From CALOCN01 sp942491735 (GTDB lineage: Bacteria; Eisenbacteria; RBG-16-71-46; JABDJR01): DNA of 64,000 nt. Of the stretch, positions 45,934-54,412 are shown one piece after another. The stretch spans positions 2,542,001 through 2,606,000 of the forward strand of contig CALOCN010000014.1 in the NCBI GenBank assembly GCA_942491735.1, written 5' to 3'. Below the pieces are notes generated by a model. The model did no database searches. It saw only the letters and a list, made by a program, of their open reading frames with translations, and was not told the origin of the DNA. The position numbers and the translations under genes are program-made. The first letter of the stretch is position 1. Each line of letters opens with the position of its first letter.

Positions 45934-46548
45934 GTGTTCAAACAAATGGTTCCTGGACTGCCCTGGGTTGTCCTGTTCGGCTTGCTCATCGTGGTTCCCG
46001 CAGCCGCGGATCCCCCCTGCATCACCGGCAGCATCACCGCCGCCCCCTCGACCGATCCCGGGTTCGAGAACCTGTGGAAGTACACGGTGACCTGGGACTG
46101 GAACACCAGCAAGGGACTCAGCCACGCCGACGTGTTCGTGATCCTCGAGAACCTGGAGTGCCGCTGCCACCCCGGTCTCATCCGCTTCCCGGATCCCGCG
46201 GGAACCAGCGACGGCGAAACGCCCGGGGAAACCGCGTGCCAGGCGGTCCTCGTCGGCGAGTACGTCTGCATGGGCGACCCGTCGATCCCCGAGCCCATGA
46301 ACGCGCCGGCGGTCAAGTTCGAGCACGCCGACGATCCGGAGTGTGAACCGGGGAAGAGCGGGAGCGCCTCGGCCTGCTTCTATACCGTGTTCCCTCCCGC
46401 GCCCTACACCGTCATCACCGGGGGACTCGCGGCCAAGCACGGCACCAACACCTGTCTGGGGGACCTGAGCGGCACCCCGCCCCTCGGCGACTGCGCCCTT
46501 CCCACCGTCCCCACCACCTGGGGAACCCTCAAGAGCCACGCCCACTAG
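45934..46548 (+). CDS. Secreted cysteine-rich protein of unknown function
   Basis: 204 residues. Signal peptide to about 25 (VVLFGLLIVVPAAA). The mature part has ten or so cysteines and short beta segments (WKYTVTWDWNTSKG, ADVFVILENLECRCH), without a family I know. Start: GTG 45934 with GAGG 7 bases ahead; ATG 45946 lacks a ribosome site. Followed 22 bases later by the FlgD-tailed secreted protein, so both are probably exported together. Confidence 0.65.
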   Translation: MFKQMVPGLPWVVLFGLLIVVPAAADPPCITGSITAAPSTDPGFENLWKYTVTWDWNTSKGLSHADVFVILENLECRCHPGLIRFPDPAGTSDGETPGETACQAVLVGEYVCMGDPSIPEPMNAPAVKFEHADDPECEPGKSGSASACFYTVFPPAPYTVITGGLAAKHGTNTCLGDLSGTPPLGDCALPTVPTTWGTLKSHAH

Positions 46549-46570
46549 GAACCATCCGGAGACCGATCCC

Positions 46571-47491
46571 ATGCCACGACACGTCGTCCCGCTCCTCGTC
46601 GCCGTCGGATGCGTCACCTTCCTCCAGACCGGGACCGTATCGGCGAGCGGGGACATCAAGTTGGCCCTCCACACCAGGTCGCACACCCTGCTCAACCGGT
46701 GCACCAGCCTCACCCCGATCGCCCAGGGCACCCCCTGTTCCAACTACACCACCCAGTGGTCGGTGAACTGGGACGCGGATGTCTACGTGGTGGCGGCCCG
46801 GAATCCGGGGACCTCCCTGCTGGAAGCGACCTTTGCCATCGACTACAACCCGAGCCCCACCCAGGGGGTCACCGTCCACGGATGGACCGCCTGCAACGCC
46901 ACCACGGTGACCGGTCCGGGGTGGCCCGCCCCACAGACCTGGGCCCGGACCACCCTGGTCTCCTGCACGGACGGCACCGCGATCTCGCCGGACGACAAGC
47001 ATGTGCTTCTCGGCGTGTTCCATGTGTCGGCCATGACCCCGGATGTCTTCCGGCTCACCGCCGAGGGAACCCCGACCAACGCGGTCACCCTCGCCGACTG
47101 CGGCGCCGCGCTCACCGAGGTGGCCGCGGCGTCCCTGGGCGCGGTGGGATTCGGGGGCGGGAACGGAACCAACCCCTGTGTGGAACAGACGGGGGCCCCG
47201 GACCCGGTGTTGCCCGGGTTCGGGATCCTCGGCGCCAATCACCCGAACCCGGTCCGGTCGTCGACCACCTTCCAGTTCCAGGCGGAACGACCGGGCAGCT
47301 ACCGCGTCCGGATCGTGAACACCGCCGGACGCACCGTGCGGGTGCTGCCCGCGCGAACCCTGGCCGCCGGACCGCATACCTATCGCTGGGATGGACGGAC
47401 CGATGCGGGGGCCCGGGCCCCGGCCGGAGTCTACTTCTACCAGGTGGTGGGACAGGGGCACTCGGTGGCGCGCCGGCTGGTCCTTCTTTGA
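46571..47491 (+). CDS. Secreted protein with C-terminal FlgD-like/sorting domain
   Basis: 306 residues. Signal peptide to about 25. The middle is Thr/Cys-rich with no recognised domain. The last 80 residues fit the FlgD Ig-like / type IX-type C-terminal domain: NHPNPVRSSTTFQFQ, then YRVRIVNTAGRTVRVL and WDGRTDAGARAPAGVYFY, ending in VARRLVLL. Known: such tails in FCB-group and related bacteria mark secreted or surface-anchored proteins. No sorting machinery is in the window. Confidence 0.78.
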   Translation: MPRHVVPLLVAVGCVTFLQTGTVSASGDIKLALHTRSHTLLNRCTSLTPIAQGTPCSNYTTQWSVNWDADVYVVAARNPGTSLLEATFAIDYNPSPTQGVTVHGWTACNATTVTGPGWPAPQTWARTTLVSCTDGTAISPDDKHVLLGVFHVSAMTPDVFRLTAEGTPTNAVTLADCGAALTEVAAASLGAVGFGGGNGTNPCVEQTGAPDPVLPGFGILGANHPNPVRSSTTFQFQAERPGSYRVRIVNTAGRTVRVLPARTLAAGPHTYRWDGRTDAGARAPAGVYFYQVVGQGHSVARRLVLL

Positions 47492-47552
47492 TCCGGCTTG
47501 TCGGCAGGGTGGACCCCGGCTAGGCTCTCCCGATTCTTCCGGGAGGGTCCGC

Positions 47553-48464
47553 ATGCAAGCCATCGTGGTATCGGCGTCGAACTCGGGGTACTTCCCCCTG
47601 CTCAGGGATCTGGTGCAATCCCTGCGGGACAAGCCGGAGTCCGATGGCCTGGCCATCGGGGTCCTGGATCTCGGGCTGTCCGCCGAGGAAATCGCATGGA
47701 TCCGGAGCCGGAACGGGGAGGTCGTCAAGCCGGGCTGGGATGTGGACCTGGGAAAGCAGAAGTCGGCCGGGGAGCCCTACAAGGCCCAGGTCAACCGCCC
47801 GTTCCTGCGAAAGCACTTCCCCGGGCACGAGACCTATATCTGGATGGACGCCGATACCTGGGTCCAGGACTGGTGGGCCATGGACCTGCTCCTGCGGGGA
47901 GCGGCCAAGGGGGCCCTGGCCATCGTGCCCGAGGTGGACCGCTGCTTCACCCATCCCAGCACCGAGCTCTCGGTGGACAAGGTGCTGGGCTTCCCCTATC
48001 GCGTCTCCTCCTATCACTACAAGCGCTACAAATCGATCTACGGCAAGGATGTGGCGTGGCGCATGAACGACAAGCCGGTCCTCAACTGCGGCGTGTTCGC
48101 GCTGGGGCATGACGCGCCCCACTGGGATGCCTGGGCCCGGGAACTCCAGGCCGGACTCCATCGCACCAGCCGCCAGGGGCTCGATCAGACCTCCCTCAAC
48201 TATCTGGTCTACATCCTGGACTACCCGGCCGAGCGCCTGCCGGCCCGGGTCAACTGGACCGCCCATCGCGCCCTGCCCCGGATCGACGAGACCCGCCGAC
48301 AATTCGTGGAGCCCTATCTCCCCAACGACCCGGTCGGCGTGTTGCACCTGACCCTGGCCACCAAGGACGGGCAGCACGACATCGAAACCCTCGGCGGGGA
48401 CCGGGTCCGGGCCTCCCTGCGCTACCCCGGCCCCGAGGGAATCCGGGCCGCAGCCCAGGCCTAG
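47553..48464 (+). CDS. GT-A-type glycosyltransferase with DxD motif
   Basis: 303 residues. Seen: MQAIVVSASNSGYFPLLRDL start, then YIWMDADTWVQDWW with DxD (D99, D101), the metal-nucleotide-sugar site of GT-A enzymes, and KPVLNCGVFALGHDAPHW, as in GT8-like proteins. Cytoplasmic, no membrane segment. ATG 47553 has GGGAGGG. The donor is unknown. A GT2 enzyme follows 7 bases later and is likely in the same operon. Confidence 0.82.
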   Translation: MQAIVVSASNSGYFPLLRDLVQSLRDKPESDGLAIGVLDLGLSAEEIAWIRSRNGEVVKPGWDVDLGKQKSAGEPYKAQVNRPFLRKHFPGHETYIWMDADTWVQDWWAMDLLLRGAAKGALAIVPEVDRCFTHPSTELSVDKVLGFPYRVSSYHYKRYKSIYGKDVAWRMNDKPVLNCGVFALGHDAPHWDAWARELQAGLHRTSRQGLDQTSLNYLVYILDYPAERLPARVNWTAHRALPRIDETRRQFVEPYLPNDPVGVLHLTLATKDGQHDIETLGGDRVRASLRYPGPEGIRAAAQA

Positions 48465-48471
48465 GCCGCCC

Positions 48472-49281
48472 ATGCCGATCGCCAGCATCATCATCCCCTG
48501 CTACAACCACGGTCGCTTCGTGGACGAAGCGGTGGATTCCGCGCTCGCCCAGACCTGCGGGGACCTGGAGATCCTTGTCGTCAACGACGGCTCGACCGAC
48601 CCCGCCACCAATCGGCACCTGGAAAACTACGAGAGGCCGCGCACCCGGGTGCTGCACCCGGGGAAGAACCTGGGCAAGGCGGGCGCCTGCAACTTCGGGA
48701 TCCAAGAGGCCCGCGGCGAGTACATTCTCGTTCTGGACGCCGACGACCGGATTGGTCCGACCTACCTGGAACAGGCGGCACGGGTACTTGCCGACCGTCC
48801 CGGGGTGGGCATCGTGAGCTGCGAGGCGGACTACTTCGGTACCAAATCGGGACGTTGGCACCTGCCCGAGTACTCCCTTCCCCTCATGCTGGTCATGAAC
48901 CTGATTCACTGCACGGCCTGGTTCCGGCGACGCGATTGGGAGACGACCGGAGGGATGAGCACGGACATCCTGCTCTCGGATTGGGAATTCTGGCTGAAGC
49001 TGGTCGCCCTGGGGCGGGACGTGGTCCGGCTTCCCGACACCCTGTTCTTCTACCGCCGACACTGGGCGACCCAGCATCACATCTCGTTCCGCATCGATGA
49101 GCGCGCCTTTGCCGAGGATGCCTATCGGATCGCCCTCAAGCACAAGGATCTCTACGCCAGGCACCCCGAGGTCCTGTTGGAGCAGATCCGCGATCTCAAG
49201 CTGGACATCGTGGCCGAGCGGGAACGCGCGCCCCACCGCCGGGTCCGGCGCTGGATCAGGAAACTCCTGGGGCGCGGTTAG
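48472..49281 (+). CDS. Family 2 glycosyltransferase
   Basis: 269 residues, GT-A fold. Seen: ASIIIPCYNHGRFVDEAVDS, VVNDGSTDP (38-44), and YILVLDADDRIGP with the DxD (D89, D91); later LLSDWEFWLKLVALGRDV, typical of GT2 acceptors, and FYRRHWATQHH. It transfers a sugar onto a glycan, lipid or protein; target unknown. No membrane anchor. Closes the cluster ahead of tRNA-Phe on the other strand. Confidence 0.9.
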   Translation: MPIASIIIPCYNHGRFVDEAVDSALAQTCGDLEILVVNDGSTDPATNRHLENYERPRTRVLHPGKNLGKAGACNFGIQEARGEYILVLDADDRIGPTYLEQAARVLADRPGVGIVSCEADYFGTKSGRWHLPEYSLPLMLVMNLIHCTAWFRRRDWETTGGMSTDILLSDWEFWLKLVALGRDVVRLPDTLFFYRRHWATQHHISFRIDERAFAEDAYRIALKHKDLYARHPEVLLEQIRDLKLDIVAERERAPHRRVRRWIRKLLGRG

Positions 49282-49292
49282 AGGCAACAGAA

Positions 49293-49321
49293 AGCCCCCG
49301 GCCGCGAACGGACCGGGGGCT
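49293..49321 (-). terminator. Terminator of tRNA-Phe
   Basis: Stem AGCCCCCGG (49293-49301) / CCGGGGGCT (49313-49321), 11-base loop, followed on the minus strand by TTTCTGTT. It lies 10 bases beyond the tRNA 3' end and also faces the end of the GT2 gene. Confidence 0.8.
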
Positions 49322-49330
49322 CCCGAAGAA

Positions 49331-49406
<76 letters not shown>

Positions 49407-49552
49407 ACTCCAAACGGACGGAGGACGTTAGCAGATCCCGCGGGGAAGGGACAAGCCTCATTGCCGCGTGGGAACAGTGGTCGCGGCCCGAAGGAATCGG
49501 GTACACTCCGCCCCCTTACCGAGTCGTTCCTGACCCCCTTCCGGAGATTCCC

Positions 49553-50332
49553 ATGAGACGTGTCGTCCTCTCCCTTGCCGTTTGTTCCCTGTTGGCCATG
49601 GCCGGTTGTGGCGCCAACGACACCACCACTCCCTCCAGCGCCAACGTGGCCCTGCAGTTCGAGCACAACGTGAACGGGCTCGAGCTCTTCTTCGACTCGC
49701 TCAACTACCTCAACGGGGATCAGTTCACCGGGCAGGTGTTCGACATCGATCGACTCAAGTACTTCATCTCGGAAGTCCGCCTGTTGCAGAGCAACGGCAC
49801 CACCTTCCTCGCCCGTCGTCCGCATATCATCGATGCGTCGGTCCAGGGAGATGCCGGTCAGCTCAGCCTTTCCGGCATTCCTCCGGGGCGCTACGACCGG
49901 GTGGTGGTTGCGGTGGGGATCCCCGACGATCTCAACGTCGCCGGGTCGCTGACCGACCCCATCTTCGACGACATGGTGCTTCCGGACTCCCTCGGAGGTG
50001 GGTACTACTACATGCGCTGCGAGGGGCAGTTCCGGGCCGCCAACGATGTGGACGACCCGCTCACCAACTACTTCCTCAACACCTGCCGTCTGCAGACCAC
50101 GTCGTACGTGGTCCAGGACACCCTGCGGTTTGCCGAGATCACCATCGAGGACGGCGACCGCTGGGTGATCGACCTGAGCATGGATGTGGTGGAGTGGCTC
50201 AAGAATCCCAACCCGTACAACTTCCCGCCCGCCGGGCAGGAGAATTCGGTGTATACCGACGCGACCCAGGCCCTGCTCCAGCAGAACGGTCGGACGACCT
50301 ACCTGGTATCCCCTCCGGTCCAACAGAACTGA
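49553..50332 (+). CDS. MbnP-like lipoprotein
   Basis: 259 residues. Signal with lipobox-like LAMAGC (C19). The mature part matches MbnP-type proteins: VALQFEHNVNGLELFFDSLN, QVFDIDRLKYFISEVRL, PPGRYDRVVVAVGIPDDLN, and GGYYYMRCEGQFRA. Known: MbnP proteins bind copper and are usually next to an MbnH di-heme partner; none is here, so this is an orphan. ATG 49553 has CCGGAGA. The convergent gene is 11 bases away. Confidence 0.82.
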   Translation: MRRVVLSLAVCSLLAMAGCGANDTTTPSSANVALQFEHNVNGLELFFDSLNYLNGDQFTGQVFDIDRLKYFISEVRLLQSNGTTFLARRPHIIDASVQGDAGQLSLSGIPPGRYDRVVVAVGIPDDLNVAGSLTDPIFDDMVLPDSLGGGYYYMRCEGQFRAANDVDDPLTNYFLNTCRLQTTSYVVQDTLRFAEITIEDGDRWVIDLSMDVVEWLKNPNPYNFPPAGQENSVYTDATQALLQQNGRTTYLVSPPVQQN

Positions 50333-50343
50333 TCGGCCCGCGC

Positions 50344-51669
50344 TCAGGCGCGGCGGCGATCCTCCCCGGCCCGCCGCTCGGGGTGAGTGCGGCGATCGGC
50401 GTTGACCGGAATGGGCAACACCAGGGAAACGACCAGGCCCCACTGGGGGTCCTGCGATACCCGGATCGATCCCCGGTGCAGGTGAAGGATCTTCTGCATG
50501 ACCCGGTGGCTCGCTTCGCTTCCGCCCTCCCCGGCGAACGCTCCCCACAGGGTGTCGAACACATCCGTGCCCGCCTGGGTGTCCGCGGCAATCAGCAGTT
50601 CGACGCGGGAGCCCTTGCGCCGCGTCTCGGCCTTGAAACGGCCCCCCCGCGGGCAATGGGCCAGGACTCCCCGCAGGAGGTTGAGCAGGACCTGACGCAT
50701 CAGACCCAGGTCCAGCACCAGGAGCGGGATGCTGGACCCGAACCGTTTGTAGACCGTGATGTCCCGTTCCCGCACCGCGTCCGAGACCAGGGCCAGGCAC
50801 TCCGCAAGAATCCGATTGGGATCTTCCATCCCCCACGACGGCTGCACGCCGGCATACCCGACCTGCTGCTGGACGAGTTCGCTCATGCGACGGACCTCGG
50901 CCAGGAGCACCTCGACCGTGGCCTGGCGCGGATCCTGGGAGTCCAGGGATCGCCCCAGCTTGAGGGCGGCGGACCCCAGTCCGGCCAGTCCCTGTTTGAG
51001 TTCCACCGTCATGTCCCGCAACACGTCCGCCAGCACCGTCGCGCGCTCTGCGCGGAGGCGTTCCGCCTCGCTCGCGTCGAGGCGTCGCGAGGTCTCCCGC
51101 AGGACCTCGCGCATGCGATCGGCGTGGAGCGCCGCGCCGGCGGCGGCTCCCAGGAGTTCCAGCGGATCGGCGGCCCCATCGGGAGGCGCCGGAGGCCCGA
51201 ACAGAACGAAGACCCCCTCCACGGAGCCCTCCACGATCAGGGGGATGGCCAGGGCAGGGCCCTCGGGACCGGCGGGAAAACGCGCATCGGTAGCGGCGTC
51301 GGGCACCCGCAGGGTCCCCCGGGCCTGGGCGACCCAGTCCCCGCACGCCCGGGCGGTGGCCAGGGCACCCCCCCGTGGCTCGGTGTCGTCCAACCCCGCC
51401 AGGCCTCGGACCTGCCAGCCCTCGCCATCGGGGCGTCGACCCAGCACCACCGCGGCCGCACAACCGAGTCGTTCCACCGCCATGGCGGCGGTCTCGGGCA
51501 GGAGGTCGCCTGCCGCACCCCGGTCGGCGAGCCGGCCGATGAGGTTCCCGAACGCGGCGACGAAGGTGCGCCCCGTCCCCGCGTTGACGCCCCGCTGGGG
51601 CCCTCCTAGACTGTCCCGGTCAGCATGCATGTCGTTTTCCAGCCATCCGTTTCGTAAAGCCCTGGCCAT
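50344..51669 (-). CDS. GAF-containing sensor with degenerate histidine-kinase core
   Basis: 441 residues. A GAF domain (about 50-185), a coiled coil, then a kinase-like core. The H-box region reads TVELKQGLAGL where active kinases have SHELRTPL; the phospho-acceptor position is V222. The N-box QVLLNLLRGVL has G334 in place of Asn. A weak G-box region (FAGEGGSEASHRVM) remains. So it is most likely a pseudokinase acting by binding or dimerisation (inference). No membrane helix. ATG 51669 with AGGTGG is the start; an internal ATG lies at 51630. It is divergent from the DUF3467 gene by 23 bases. Confidence 0.8.
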   Translation of the reverse strand: MARALRNGWLENDMHADRDSLGGPQRGVNAGTGRTFVAAFGNLIGRLADRGAAGDLLPETAAMAVERLGCAAAVVLGRRPDGEGWQVRGLAGLDDTEPRGGALATARACGDWVAQARGTLRVPDAATDARFPAGPEGPALAIPLIVEGSVEGVFVLFGPPAPPDGAADPLELLGAAAGAALHADRMREVLRETSRRLDASEAERLRAERATVLADVLRDMTVELKQGLAGLGSAALKLGRSLDSQDPRQATVEVLLAEVRRMSELVQQQVGYAGVQPSWGMEDPNRILAECLALVSDAVRERDITVYKRFGSSIPLLVLDLGLMRQVLLNLLRGVLAHCPRGGRFKAETRRKGSRVELLIAADTQAGTDVFDTLWGAFAGEGGSEASHRVMQKILHLHRGSIRVSQDPQWGLVVSLVLPIPVNADRRTHPERRAGEDRRRA

Positions 51670-51692
51670 AGGCCACCTGGAGTCATCAGCTC

Positions 51693-52025
51693 ATGAGCGA
51701 CGAGAAGCCCCCGCCGCCGGCCGCGCCTCGCCCCGGTCCGCCCCAGCTACAGCTGTCCATCGACGAGGCCGAGGCCCAGGGCATCTATGCCAACCTCGCC
51801 CTCATCTCCCACTCGAACTCCGAAGTCATCTTCGATTTCGCCCGCGCGCTCCCCGGCATCACCAAGACCAAGGTGCACGCGCGGATCGTCATGACCGCGT
51901 CCAACGCCAAGGCGCTTCACCGGGCGCTCGGAGACAACCTGAAGAAGTTCGAGGCCACGCACGGCCCGATCACCCTCCCGGGACCCGAGGATCCCAGCCG
52001 GGCCCAGATCGGATTCAAGAACTGA
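51693..52025 (+). CDS. DUF3467 protein
   Basis: 110 residues. A Pro-rich start, then the DUF3467 core: EAQGIYANLALISHSNSEVIFDFARALPG, KTKVHARIVMTASNAKALHRALGDNLKKFE. Known members are small soluble proteins of unknown function. It begins 23 bases from the degenerate sensor on the other strand and is followed by an amidohydrolase, with a strong hairpin between. Confidence 0.88.
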   Translation: MSDEKPPPPAAPRPGPPQLQLSIDEAEAQGIYANLALISHSNSEVIFDFARALPGITKTKVHARIVMTASNAKALHRALGDNLKKFEATHGPITLPGPEDPSRAQIGFKN

Positions 52026-52029
52026 GACC

Positions 52030-53481
52030 ATGCTTCCCTGGTTATCGGCGCCCCCGCAACCCCGCTTGAGAAAGCAGGTTGCGGGGTTCCTTCTCCTGTT
52101 GCCGTGCCTCGTCGCCCCCCGTGTCGGCCTCGCGCAGCCCCCACCGGCCGATCTGGTCATCCAGGACGCGCGGATCTTCGACAGCCGCAACGGCCGGGTC
52201 AGCCCCGGCAGCGTGGTGATCCACGCGGGACGTATCGTCCGCGTCCTCCCGCCCGGAGCGCCCCTACCGGATGCCCAGCGGATCCTGCGGGCCAATGGAC
52301 GGCTGCTCACCCCGGGCCTAGTGGACGTCCACCATCACGTCGGGATGATCCTGGCCGACTCGGTCACCGCGGGCGGGGGTGACATCGCCCACCTCTCCAT
52401 GGAGCCGGACTCGATCCGGGTCTATCGGGAGGCGTTCGCCGAGGCCTACCTGCCCTACGGGGTGACCACGGTGCGGGAAGCGGGAGGGGACGAGGCGCAT
52501 CTCCCGCTCATGCAGGCGTGGATGGAACGTGTTCCCTGGGCTCCCGACTTCCACCCCTGCGGGGGTGCGCTCATTACCCGGGACACGACCCGGGTCCCCT
52601 ACGTCGGGCACATCGAGGTGTCGGGCGAGGCGGAATCCCGGGCCAAGGTCCGCATGTATCACGACCTCGGGTTTCGCCATGTGAAGCTGTACTGGCGTCT
52701 GCAACAACCCGAGTTCGCGGCCGCGCTGGATGAAGCGCTCTATCTGGACATGCATCCCTTTGCCCATGTGGACTTCGGGGTCTTCTCCCTGGAGCGCGCG
52801 CTGGACCTGGGGTGCCTGGACTTCGAGCACGCGGTGACCCTGGTGGAGGAAGTGCTCACCCCGCAGGAGAAAGGGGTCATCTGGAACGAAAGCACCCTGC
52901 CCCTGCTCGCCGGGGACATGCGGGGGGCGTACTTCGTGAACACCCTGGAGAAACTGAACGCGGTGCCGCCCGACGATCCCAGGCTGACCGCCCTGGTCAC
53001 CCGGCTCGCGCGCCACGGGGGCTCGGTGACGCCCACCCTGCACGTCTTCGCCCAGCCGTACGGTCTCACCTGGTTTCGCAGTCCCTCCAAGGGGGACTTC
53101 GACGACACCTCCGGATTCACCCATGCCATGAACGCCCGGGGACGCAGCGGATTCGACAACCTCCTCGCCCTCACCCTGCGTCTGTTCGAAGCCGGGGTGC
53201 GGTTGAACCTGGGCACGGACTGGTCCGACCCGGGGCGGGCCGCCCTCTCCGAGATGCTCCTGTTGCACCGGGCCGGGATCCCCATGAAGGACGTGCTGAT
53301 CATCGCGACCCGCCACGGCGCCCTCACCCTGGGGATCGAGGGGGAGACCGGTGCGTTGCTCCCCGGCCACCGGGCCAACGCGGTGCTGTTCGCCGCGGAC
53401 CCCCTGGTGGATGCCGGGAACCTCCTGGCCCCCCGGATCGTCATCAAGGACGGCGTGGTCTACTCTTCCGGCTCGCCCTGA
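52030..53481 (+). CDS. Secreted amidohydrolase (start uncertain)
   Basis: 483 residues if ATG 52030 is used. Family markers: LVIQDARIFDSRNGRVSPGS, metal motif VDVHHHVG, NLGTDWSDPGRAALSEMLLL with the late Asp, and ALTLGIEGETGALLPGHRAN. A metal-dependent hydrolase of the cyclic amidohydrolase/imidazolonepropionase-like group; substrate unknown. A signal peptide runs to about GLA/Q. TTG 52066 would give MRKQVAGFLLLLPCL, a cleaner signal peptide, and places the start past most of the hairpin at 52052-52086. Neither start has a ribosome site. Its last 22 bases overlap the convergent acyltransferase. Confidence 0.85.
   Translation: MLPWLSAPPQPRLRKQVAGFLLLLPCLVAPRVGLAQPPPADLVIQDARIFDSRNGRVSPGSVVIHAGRIVRVLPPGAPLPDAQRILRANGRLLTPGLVDVHHHVGMILADSVTAGGGDIAHLSMEPDSIRVYREAFAEAYLPYGVTTVREAGGDEAHLPLMQAWMERVPWAPDFHPCGGALITRDTTRVPYVGHIEVSGEAESRAKVRMYHDLGFRHVKLYWRLQQPEFAAALDEALYLDMHPFAHVDFGVFSLERALDLGCLDFEHAVTLVEEVLTPQEKGVIWNESTLPLLAGDMRGAYFVNTLEKLNAVPPDDPRLTALVTRLARHGGSVTPTLHVFAQPYGLTWFRSPSKGDFDDTSGFTHAMNARGRSGFDNLLALTLRLFEAGVRLNLGTDWSDPGRAALSEMLLLHRAGIPMKDVLIIATRHGALTLGIEGETGALLPGHRANAVLFAADPLVDAGNLLAPRIVIKDGVVYSSGSP
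52052..52086 (+). terminator. Strong hairpin between DUF3467 and amidohydrolase
   Basis: Stem CCCCGCAACC (52052-52061) / GGTTGCGGGG (52077-52086), with an inner GCTT/AAGC closing a GAGA tetraloop, followed by TTCCTTCT. It looks like an intrinsic terminator of the DUF3467 transcript, but it lies inside the amidohydrolase reading frame if ATG 52030 is the start. It may instead control translation. Confidence 0.6.
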
Positions 53482-54392
53482 GCCGCGGCCGGAGGCCGGG
53501 TCCGCCAGCGCCGGTGAAGCCAGAACCAATGATCCGGGTGACGGCGCACGTAGACTTCCAGGCGCCGCGTGTAGGTCCCGGCAAGCCGGTACGCTTCGGC
53601 CTCGGTCGCGTCTGCGTGATCGGTGGGCTCGGCCCGGAGCGGCTCCTGCATCTCGACGCGCCACCCATCTCCCACCCGCACCGTGAAGGCGGTCACCAGG
53701 GGAACCCGCGTCCGGGCGAGTAGGCGGAACACCCCGGACTGGACACTGGCCGGTCGCCCCAGGAAGTCGATGAAGAATCCGTCACGTCCCCCGTCCTGAT
53801 CGGCGAGCGTTCCCACCACCTCGCCTCGCCGCAGTCCCTGGAGCAGGGGGCGTAACGACTCCCCCACCGTCAGGGCCCGCACCCCACGCGCTTCGCGGTA
53901 GCGGGTGAAGAGATCCTCGACGAGGGGATTGCGTTGGCGGGCGCCGATCGCGGTGGCGGCGTACCCCCGGGCCCGCACCGCCGCGGCCATCCCCTCCCAG
54001 TTCCCGAAGTGGCCGGTGAGGACCATGATCCCCTTGCCCAGGGAAGCGGCCTGCTCCAGGAACTCCTCCCCGGCCAACTCGACCGTGTCCAGGATGGGGT
54101 CGGAGTCCCCCCGCGGGAACCGGGCGAAGTCGGCCAGCACCCAGGCCAGGATGCTCCACATCCTCCCGTAGATGCCGCGGATGTCCCGTTCGTTCCGCTC
54201 GGGAAACGCCAACCGCAGGTTTTCCAGGGCCACCCGACGCCGCACCGGGGCGATGTGCCGCAACCCCTGGACCAGAGCCACCGCGCCGGCCCGCGCGGTG
54301 GACCGGGGCAGCACGCGTAGCGTCTTGAGCAGCCCCTCGAGGGCCGCGTATTCCACCCGATCCTGGGGGGTGGGAACTTCGTGACGGGCCAT
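53460..54392 (-). CDS. LpxL/HtrB-type lipid A acyltransferase
   Basis: 310 residues. Seen: the HxxxxE catalytic pair in GHFGNWEG (H128, E133), RRRVALENLRLAFPE, GTLADQDGGRDGFFIDFLG and the ending VYVRRHPDHWFWLHRRWR, all typical of the family. It acylates lipid A precursors or related lipids at the inner membrane, which argues for a Gram-negative envelope. Last of the menaquinone operon direction (20 bases below ubiE); co-transcription is likely. Confidence 0.92.
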   Translation of the reverse strand: MARHEVPTPQDRVEYAALEGLLKTLRVLPRSTARAGAVALVQGLRHIAPVRRRVALENLRLAFPERNERDIRGIYGRMWSILAWVLADFARFPRGDSDPILDTVELAGEEFLEQAASLGKGIMVLTGHFGNWEGMAAAVRARGYAATAIGARQRNPLVEDLFTRYREARGVRALTVGESLRPLLQGLRRGEVVGTLADQDGGRDGFFIDFLGRPASVQSGVFRLLARTRVPLVTAFTVRVGDGWRVEMQEPLRAEPTDHADATEAEAYRLAGTYTRRLEVYVRRHPDHWFWLHRRWRTRPPAAAQGEPEE

Positions 54393-54412
54393 GATCTAGG
54401 GGACCCTGCGCA

